Origin: Malurus cyaneus samueli
Lineage: Eukaryota > Chordata > Aves > Passeriformes > Maluridae
DNA length: 64,000 nt
Assembly (NCBI GenBank): GCA_009741485.1
Contig: CM019219.1
Span: 3,793,060 to 3,857,059, forward strand
Reading direction: 5' to 3'
Shown: piece by piece, positions 56,380 through 64,000 of the stretch
Layout: every line of letters starts with the position of its first letter
Position numbering within the stretch: the stretch's first letter is position 1
Program-made: the position numbers and the translations under genes
Notes under the pieces: model-generated
Database searches by the model: none
The model's input: the letters and a program-made list of their open reading frames with translations, nothing else
What the model was told of the DNA's origin: nothing

Positions 56380-57925
56380 GCAGCCAAAGGGGCAGGGTCA
56401 GTGTCCAGTTCTAGGAGAGCCCCAATGTGGAGCTCCCAGAGCAGCCTCAGTGACAAAATCCCCTTCCATCCCGTGCTGAGAAATCACCTCCTGCAGCCCC
56501 AGCAGGAAGGGCAGGGCAGTGATGGGCAGGAGTAGCCAGAGGAATCCTCTTCCCCTCTTCCTTCATGGACACAACACAACATTGGGCTCCAAACCAATTT
56601 TCTTGGGAGCAAAAATGATTTTTGTATTATTTACCCTGTTTTCCTCACCACAGATATATTGGAAATGAAACAGAAAAAGTATATTCTCCCCCAAAGAGTC
56701 CTTTCCAAAGTGCTGTGGTAGATCCTCCTCAAAGCCTTCAGCACCCTTGCTCAGCCAAATGCTCTTCTCGAGTGGGAGAACACATCCGCTTTATTCCACA
56801 GCGCTGGGAAAGTGAAGAATTTCCCTCCTGCTCCAATCTGCAGGAATGTGCCCAAATAAACTCACTGATTTGGCAGGGCCAGCCTAAAATTCATTAAAAA
56901 TAAAACATCCATCAGAATGTGCCCATCAGCTCGATGTGGCTGCCCCACAAACACCCCGTGCACCCCATCAGCTGTGACAGCCCTGGAGCTCAGCCCAATG
57001 CTGCTGTGGCTTCAGGCACAGGCATTTTCCATAGCAGCTATTTTTAGGAATTATTTAGAGCCTGTTCTGGGTAATACCTGGGTTCCTCTTGGTGTTCACT
57101 GTGTTTATTCTCCCTGTGAGGTCGGCAGCAGTGAACGCTCCATCCATGCTGCAGAATTGCTGGAAACTGAGGAGGTTTGTGCCTCTTTATGGGGTGGCTC
57201 AGCCACAATGCACAAGTTTGAGGCATTTTTAATGAATTGGATGCAATTAAAGACATTTACAGAAATGTCAGGTGCTCCATATGCTATTGGTGGAGTGTGC
57301 ACGATGTGTTTTTCTCACCCCTTATATTTTTCTTGACATTTTGTACATAAAATATCGCAGTTTTGTCAATATAAACACAGTCCATTTGACATGACAGCGC
57401 TGTTTTCATTCCCAGAACTTACAAACCAAAGAGGAGATGCTCTTGCTTTAACTGAGTTGTAAAAGGATTTTGGAAATGGATTGAAAGTGACTTTTTTTTT
57501 AAAGTTCTTTATGTTTTCTCTCCTGAGAGCTGGCTGTGCTGTGCTTTCCAGTTTTCTGGGTGGCTCTTGTCCCCATCGTTTCTCCTCTCCCTATGGAGCT
57601 GCTGCTCACTCTGTCTCCTCCAACTCCTCCCTTTGGTGCCATCTGGGCCGGGTTTTCCTCTCCTGCCCCTCCTGCCACCTTTCATCCAGCCTGGACTGGT
57701 TTTTGTGGGGCTGTGACTCAGGTTCCAGCTGTGCCATCGCCTGCACTCCCAGGCTCCATCCCAACAAACAGGTTTTTCCTTTTCCTGCATTTTTCAAAGC
57801 TGCCTGGACTCGTCCTCCCGTCACTCGTGGTGCCCTTTGCACATCGACTTTCTGCTTCTTACCTGCTTGACCAGCACAAAAACCCTCTGGCTGCCCTCAG
57901 GAGTGGTGTCCCTGCATCAGAAGAG
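56380..57925. other. intergenic block between the GGGGAT and ATATGTTT arrays
   Basis: No exon or repeat family is recognised. Around 57190-57350 there is an AT-rich stretch (CATTTTTAATGAATTGGATG, CAATTAAAGACATTTACAG) with homeodomain-like motifs, a weak candidate for conserved non-coding DNA. An open frame of 194 codons at 57536-58120 runs into the next array and has no family resemblance. Several overlapping frames are open on both strands. Confidence 0.45.
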
Positions 57926-58466
57926 ATGTTTTATAGATTATGTTCTATATGTTTATACGTTCTAAAAGTTCATATGTTTAATATGTTTATGTGTTCCGTA
58001 TGTTTATATGTTCTAAATATGTTCCATATGTTTATATGGTTTTATGTTCTATATGCTTATATGTTTTATATGTTTATATGTTCTATAAGTTTATATGTTT
58101 TGTGTCTATGTGTTCTGTAAGTTTATATGTGTTATATATGTTTTATAGATGATATTTTATATATGCTTTAGATATGTTTTAGATATATTTTATATGTTTT
58201 GTGTCTATGTGTTCTATAAGTTTATGTTTTATATATGATGTTTTAGATATGTTTTAGATATGTTTTAGATATGTTTTAGATATGTTTTAGATATGTTTTA
58301 TATGTTTATATGTTCCATATGTTTATATGTTATGTATGTTTATATGTTTTACTATGTTTTATATGCCCTATATGTTTATATGTTCTATATGTTTTACATA
58401 TTTATATGTTCTATATGTTTTATGTTTTATATGTTTATATGTTCTATATGTTTATACGTTTTTTAG
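57926..58466. repeat. AT-rich minisatellite (ATATGTTTTAG / ATATGTTTAT family)
   Basis: About 540 bp are built from 10-12 bp variants such as ATATGTTTTAG, TATATGTTCTA and TATATGTTTAT. Between 58240 and 58300 the 11-mer ATGTTTTAGAT repeats about six times almost without change, while the flanks are more mixed. This suggests recent local homogenisation. No coding meaning. Confidence 0.93.
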
Positions 58467-58686
58467 AGATATACCATGAATTATGAACATGATTCCTTAT
58501 CACGGTGTCAGCTCTTTCTGTAAAATCCCTTCAAAGAACACCTGCAGCTGTGCAGCTGCTCCCTCCTTGTGCCTCTTGTGGCATTTGATGAATTTTGGCC
58601 ATTTTTATTGTTTTACTGTTCCATTTCTGGGGCTGCCTGGATCCTCTGCTCTGGGAGAGCTGGGGATGCTCACCTGTAGAGGAGAA

Positions 58687-58864
58687 GGATCCAGGGAGAG
58701 CTCAGAGACCATTCCAGGGCCTAAAGGGGCTCCAGAAGAGCTGGAGAGAGACTGGGAACACGGGATGGAGGGACAGGACACAGGGAATGGGTTTAAGGTG
58801 GAAAAGGGGAGATTTAGATGGGATATTGGGAAGGAATTGTTGCCTGGGAGGGTGGGGAGGCCCT
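58687..58864 (+). mobile_element. CR1 LINE fragment, songbird-type, missing its 3' end
   Basis: It matches the copy at 17609-17951 segment for segment: GATCCAGGGAGAGCTCAGAG, CCTAAAGGGGCTCCAGAAGA, GCTGGAGAGAGACTGGGAAC, GGAGGGACAGGACACAGGGA, ATGGGATATTGGGAAGGAAT and GGGTGGGGAGGCCCTGG. At that point the other copy continues with CACAGGGTGCCCAG; here the 31-bp minisatellite begins instead, and no CR1 tail is found after it. CR1 copies normally keep their 3' end, so this one is unusual. Open frames of up to about 205 codons across this fragment and the array are not genes. Confidence 0.85.
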
Positions 58865-59204
58865 GGGATGTCCTGCTCCATCCATCCCCTGGGATGCCCT
58901 GCTCCATCCCAGTCAATCCATGGGATGTCCTGCTCCATCCCAATCAATCCATGGGATGTGCTGCTCCATCCTGATCAATCCATGGGATGTCCTGCTCCAT
59001 CCCAATCAATCCATGGGATGTGCTGCTCCATCCTGATCAATCATGGGATGTCCTGCTCCATCCCANATGGGATGTCCTGCTCCATCCCAGTCAATCCATG
59101 GGGTGTCCTGCTCCATCCTGATCAATCATGGGATGCCCTGCTCCATCCCAATCAATCCATGGGGTGTCCTGCTCCATCCATCCATGGGATGTCCTGCTCC
59201 AGCC
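58865..59204 (+). repeat. 31-bp minisatellite, about 12 units, with an assembly gap (N)
   Basis: Units start GGGATGTCCTGCTCCATCC and continue CAATCAATCCAT or TGATCAATC(C)AT. Neighbouring units alternate between the TCCTG/CCCAATC and TGCTG/CCTGATC types, giving partial 62-bp dimers. A single N at 59066 falls inside a shortened unit, so the array length in the assembly is uncertain and may be collapsed. The array directly abuts a CR1 fragment on its left. Confidence 0.95.
59066..59066. other. ambiguous base / assembly gap
   Basis: This is the only N in the window. It interrupts a minisatellite unit (TCCCA-N-ATGGGATG), as expected at an unresolved or collapsed tandem repeat. Confidence 0.95.
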
Positions 59205-60282
59205 TACGCTGACCTCGAGCAGCAGCTGAGGAGTTTGGCCACCCCCTGACCACCATGGCCACCAGACCCAAGGGAGGTTCTCCCCCTCCCTCAAGGGCAG
59301 GGACTCTGCTTTCCCAGGGGTTTGTGCAACAGATGATGAGCCATTCCCATCTTCAAACACTGGATTGAATGGTTCTCCTGTTTGTCTTCACATAGACAGA
59401 CCACCCAATCCCCTGGAGATCCCAATCAGCATGAACAAACTGGAAAAACTTCCACTTTTTTCTGGAAAACCCTTGGGATTTACTGCTGTGAGATGATTAA
59501 CATTCTTGAGGTAATTTTAGACTGAATGGAGGAACCATAGCATCAAACCATAGCATTTCCAAGTAATTTCTGTAATGGAACATCATTTCTAGATGTCTGT
59601 GACGTGTTTGATTTCTTTTAGGCTGGGTTTCTAATTTTATTTAACCAGTCAGAGGCCTGAGATGTGCATTTTTGGAAAAATATGAATACCTCCTTGGCAG
59701 TACTTGAGAGGAAAAATTTAGGTAGGTTGTAGGGCACAGGCCAACTGTCACTTTGGGTGCAGAAAATGAGGTCATGAAGAGTGATTTTTCTGCTGGTTTT
59801 AAACAGGTTGATGGATAAAATGTTATGCAGGATAGCAAGTTGGTTTTGTAATCTTTATTTCCTTTTTGTTGAACACTGAAACATTTGAATGATTTAAGGG
59901 AAGGAAGGAAATATGAAATGAGAAGAATGTTACCAAATACTGGATTTGCAGTGTTTTTTTTGTTGGCCCTGTTCTCTTGGACAATGTGCTTTACTCGAAT
60001 ATCATGGGGCACACATGAAATTATTGAATGTTACATTTCTGGTGTGCAATAGCATATGAATCAAGTAGTCTGATTGCATTGATTTTAATTGAGGCTGTGC
60101 TGCTCCTGAATGACAGTCATAACATAAATCCTGCATTGCAACTGCTTTGCAAAGTAGCACCTGATTGCCTTTGACTAAAAAAAACCCTGGAAAAGTAATG
60201 CTTCAAAGAAAGGGATCTTTTTTCCCAAAAGATTCTAAAGAATTGTGGTTTATTGTAGCAAAATGCAAGATTTTTCTACAAC

Positions 60283-60372
60283 GGGATTTTATTCAAATTC
60301 ATAGTACAGGAATTTTGGGATTTTAAAATGGGATTTTGACATGGGATTTTATTCAAATTCTTAGGTCAGGAA
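60283..60372 (+). repeat. 60-bp-period partial tandem duplication
   Basis: GGGATTTTATTCAAATTC followed by AT-AGTACAGGAA (first copy) or TT-AGGTCAGGAA (second copy) recurs exactly 60 bp apart. The intervening GGGATTTTAAAATGGGATTTT carries further partial copies of the same core. Confidence 0.8.
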
Positions 60373-61077
60373 GCAGTAATAAGTTGTCTTTGTGAAGCAA
60401 TGTTTTTTCACATTTACACTCCTGCATATCTTCATGGCCCTGGGTCTAGTGGGCGAGGAGTAGGGAGGCTTCTGGAAACTCTGCCTTGAAATGGAATGTT
60501 GAGAGTTAATGAATAAACCCACTGGGATCTAGATAAGGCTCTGGGGATCTTCAATAATGGAGAAAATGAGGTAGACAGCAAAAGTAAACACTTGCTCCTA
60601 TAAGAGTGCTAATGCACCTTTAAAAGCCCAAACTTTGGAATCCTTATAGAATTGAACAAATACTATTTTTTTCCCCCCTGCTATGTGAATTGCCTCTTTC
60701 TACACAAGCAGCTTTGCTTGCTGTTGACTTAAAGCCATCTCAGGAGTTTGGCACCTGTGGGTTTCCACTCAGATCTGTCCCAGGTATCGACTGAACCCCA
60801 AAAAGAGTTCAGGGCTGGACCTGTGTCCTCTGCCCCCTCACAGCCCCACTCCCCTCACCCTTCACAGTCACCAATTAAAAATGACTTTAATGAGTCCTAA
60901 ACAACCAAAAGGCCACGGAGCTGATGGCCAGAGGTGTTTTTATGTGATTGAGCATCCTCTGTTCCCTCCCCATGAGGATGCTCTCACTGCAGTGAGGTGG
61001 CACTCACAGCCCAGTTTTCTGTCTCAACTTATTAACAGATTCAAGTGTTTTTTTAAAGCCAACACTTTTTTGGCTGG

Positions 61078-61129
61078 TTTTTTTTTTTTTTTTTTTTATT
61101 TTGTTTGTTTTTTTGTGTTTTTTTTTTTT
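61078..61129 (+). repeat. T-rich low-complexity run
   Basis: About 50 bp of near-pure T, broken by ATTTTG, G and GTG interruptions. No retroposon body is recognisable next to it. Confidence 0.9.
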
Positions 61130-64000
61130 GGTGCATCTCAGACTGCGAATGTCTGCAGTATCTCCCCTCTCCCAGAGCGTGGTGCTTTTCAGATGCACCT
61201 TGTTGTGCCCTCCCAACCTCAGAAAAATGGGTGATCTGTAAAGTCCCTTCCATTTTTTGATTCTCTGCAAGTTTTTCCAACTTTAATGGTGTTTTAGCAG
61301 GGTTTTTTTGCAAGGTGCTGGATGCCCATTCCTTAAAAATGCTGCTTCTGTCCAGCTCCTGCAGCATCTGTTTATCAGTAATAAAGAAATATTTGATGAA
61401 GAAGTTGGGTCAAATCCAAACCATTTTAATAACTGAGATTTTTGGGAAAAACTTTTGTGAAAAACTGCTGTAGAATTGTTGAGTACAATCTTACAGACAA
61501 AAAACCTGGGATTTTTTTCAAAAAAGGCAGTAATGCTGCCCACCCTGAAAAGCCAAACTCTCAAAATGCTACATTTTTTCTTCCTCTTCACCCCCTTTTC
61601 TGCTTAGATTTATTTTGTACTTCTTCTACACACCAGATGAAACTCTGTTTTGTTTGTCTCTGGTAAGGTTTTTCTAATTGAAAAAAACCAAACCAAAAAA
61701 GGTGACTGCATTGCTCTGGTATGGGAAGATTGTGGGGTGTTTGCAAAGGCTTTTCCCTTTGGCCTTTCTGCAATGGAGATCTCAGACAGAAATGCTGATT
61801 TTAAAAGTTTGTCATCTGATGGAGGAGTCAGGAAACTTTTTAGGCTGATTACAGAGATAGATCTTCAAAGGAAATTAGGAATTCAGAGAAGACTTCACTG
61901 GGGCTGCACATCAGGGTAAAGAACGCATTTGAATTAATAAATGATGAGGAAATTATTCCAACTCCCTGGAGGTTGCCTAGATAGGACAGCCTGTGGAAAA
62001 AAAAATGGCAGTGACTTGAAACTTTTCCAGAGGGACTTCCAGACATGAAAATTGACTTTGCTCACATCCTGCATGCAAGCCCTGCCCAGGATGCCTTGGA
62101 AATGTTCCCCTGGAGGATGGCACCGACCCTGCAGGGAACTGGCAAAGAGCAGGTGTGGCTGAGCAGATCCAAAAAGTGATAAATTGCACCATGGCATGGC
62201 TGGGCCTCCCAAAAATTTTAGGTCAGCTCAAGTAAGGCTTAGTCTTGCCTCTGTCCCTTCTTTGGTTCTGTGATTCTTCTCCCCTGCCTCGCTGTGCCAC
62301 AAAAACTCTGCTGCAGCCTCTCCGAGCAGCAGCTCCTGAATTTCTTTTGGATGTGTGGATTAAAAAACAAGCCTGTGCATCCTCAGGCTGCAATCCTGGA
62401 AATCCTTAATCACGTTAAATGCATGAATAGCATCCTTCAGGGAAATGCTGCTCTTTCTGTGCTGCAGGTTAAGCCCGGGCACAAAGATATTCCGTACTGG
62501 GGCTCCCGGTGATTGTCTCGTACACATGTGCTGGCGAGGCAATTCCAAGTGTCTGTCTGCAAATTAAAAGATTAAAAGTGAAGGAAATGAGGAGAGACAG
62601 AAGTGTTTTCAAGTTTCTCTCAGATGGAGGAAAGCACGAGGAGACAGGACTTTTGTGAAGGCTGTTTAAGCAGCTGGAAAAAATGCCATTTGTCAGAGAG
62701 TTACGATAGTCTAGTCTAGACAAGACGAGTGCCTGCTTCCAAATCCTGACAAATTAACCTGTGCTGCAACTTGGAAACATAATTCAGACCCCGACAGAGA
62801 TTTCTGTTGCATCAGTGTGAGTACACACACGCATGCAGTAGCACATGCACACGCAGAGGGAAAATTCCATTTGGTTTGCTTTGTGGGTTTGTCCCCGTGG
62901 TTTGTAGGGTGACTGTCGGTCACAAGCATAGCAGGATGTTTGTAAATGCCCAATTCAGGTTGTGGAAAGCTTTTTTCCCTCGGCCTGAGCTAAACAACCC
63001 CACCAGCTGTGATTCAGGGTTGGGTTGCAGGGGAGGCTGAGACATCACCTCAGGGATGTCATCACCACATCAGGGGAGTGCGGTGGAGATCACCGTCATA
63101 AAGGTGATCAGAGTCAGATTTAAATAATCCTTCTGGTGGTTTTTGATATTTTTTCCTTGCTACTTTTGCAAGCCCTGCCCCTTTTCCTCCTCTTGAGCAG
63201 AGTATGTTGGACACTCAGATGCTGCAGAAGGTTTTTCTTCACTGGGGTACAACCCTGACCGGCCAAACCCTCCTACAAATACATCACAATTTATCAAATA
63301 TCAGCATTTGCACTAAAGAATATGATCCCATTCGCCTCTGAGCATAAGACAACCATCTGTTTATTGCTCAGAAAAAAAAGCTTGCACCCTTTTATAGGTG
63401 TAATAAAGCTCAGTTTCACTGTCTGCACGGGGTTATGGCCCTCCCTTCTATTCCAGAAGACTCAGAGTCAGCTCCAGCATTCCCTTCTTCTGTCAGAGTC
63501 TCTCAAACCCTTCATTTAAAGCTGTTTCCCCTCCACACTCCCCAAATGTGGGGTTCCAGGGCAGCTTTTCCCCTCCAGCATCGCTCCTCTTTATTGGTCT
63601 TTGGGCTCCCAGCATCTGGGAGCGGCGTAGGGAGCAGATGTTTCTATAATTTATTTATATTTAGGGGCAGCGTGGTGTAGGTTGTGCAATGCTGAATTCC
63701 CCTCTCGATGGCTGTTTCCTCGATGTGTCAGCACAGCATTTTCAGAGCTTTAGTGTTTCCTGGAGTAAAGGTTTGATTCACTGTTGTGTCGTGCCACCAA
63801 TTCCCTGGTAGCCCCAGAAATGATATTTTTAGTCTCAAACAAGAGTTCTGCAAGGCTCAGAAAACTTCTATTTCTCTTTCCCCAAACACCTCTTCATATC
63901 TTCTCCTTTTGGATCTTTTCTGCTGGTGGAGACCGAGGTCAATACACTTCAAAATAAAATTGGATGGCATAATTACTGTTCCGGCTCAGTTAAAACCTTG

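Larger units (their letters stand above)
59205..64000. other. intergenic sequence to window end
   Basis: No exon is recognised. Contents are a 60-bp-period direct duplication (60283-60372), a T-rich run (61078-61129), weak CR1-tail resemblances near 61231-61265 and 62255-62278, a short CA/CG-rich stretch at 62815-62860 and a 7-bp-stem hairpin at 63088-63109. The region presumably continues towards FGFR2 if vertebrate gene order holds, but its first exon and CpG island are not within view. Confidence 0.5.

Noticed and set aside
55680..56456. 258-codon minus-strand open frame and three plus-strand frames of 141-178 codons
   Set aside because: They are translations of the GGGGAT/GGGAT array (Ile-Pro-His-Pro or Met-Gly-Asp-Trp repeats), open because the repeat lacks stops.
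57536..58120. 194-codon open frame
   Set aside because: No family resemblance; its second half is the AT-rich tandem array (Tyr-Met-Phe repeats), and other frames overlap it.
58483..59249. Several open frames of up to 205 codons across the CR1 fragment and 31-bp minisatellite
   Set aside because: Repeat-derived; the frames follow CR1 and minisatellite units, one crosses an N, and both strands are open.
61231..61278. Possible CR1 tail scrap (GTGATCTGTAAAGTCCCTTC then TTTTTGATTCTCTG)
   Set aside because: A short, isolated resemblance to the CR1 terminus with no upstream CR1 body; left uncalled.
62240..62280. TGTCCCTTCTTTGGTTCTGT and TGATTCTT resembling a CR1 end
   Set aside because: Too short and diverged, and the upstream sequence does not match CR1.

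Overview
The window looks like vertebrate nuclear DNA, and almost certainly avian. It is AT-rich and intron-dominated. Its only recognisable protein-coding exons spell the C-terminal part of an arginyl-tRNA--protein transferase (ATE1), and its dispersed repeats are CR1 non-LTR retrotransposon fragments. Two CR1 copies resemble the type common in songbirds, so a passerine is my best guess; this is inference from repeat style. No bacterial operon, phage, CRISPR array or autonomous mobile element is visible.

Layout. Positions 1 to about 43.8 kb are the 3' part of ATE1 on the + strand. Four coding exons lie at 3238-3419, 6240-6339, 29578-29698 and 43419-43597. They join in frame through GT-AG introns into 193 codons ending at TGA 43595-43597. 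The introns are at least 3.2 kb (upstream, cut by the window edge), 2.8 kb, 23.2 kb and 13.7 kb. A short 3' UTR has a canonical AATAAA at 43761. The introns hold a few CR1 scraps, several short perfect palindromes and hairpins, and otherwise unannotated AT-rich sequence.

From about 43.8 kb to 64 kb no coding exon is recognisable. In other vertebrates the gene downstream of ATE1 in the same direction is FGFR2, so this is probably the ATE1-FGFR2 spacer, but no FGFR2 exon is seen here. The spacer carries an AATAAA-type microsatellite (46.8 kb), a clear CR1 3' end (53.7-54.15 kb), a CpG-richer patch next to AT-rich homeodomain-like motifs (55.35-55.58 kb), and a cluster of three tandem arrays. 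The arrays are a GGGGAT/GGGAT array (56.0-56.4 kb), an ATATGTTT-type array (57.9-58.5 kb) and a 31-bp minisatellite that abruptly replaces the 3' end of a CR1 copy and contains the window's single N (58.9-59.2 kb).

ATE1 is the only functional product I can support. It arginylates N-terminal acidic (and oxidised Cys) residues for the Arg/N-degron pathway. I found no convincing previously undescribed system. The items most worth a second look are the tandem-array cluster, the CR1 that lost its tail to a minisatellite, the CpG/homeodomain-motif patch and the perfect palindromes.
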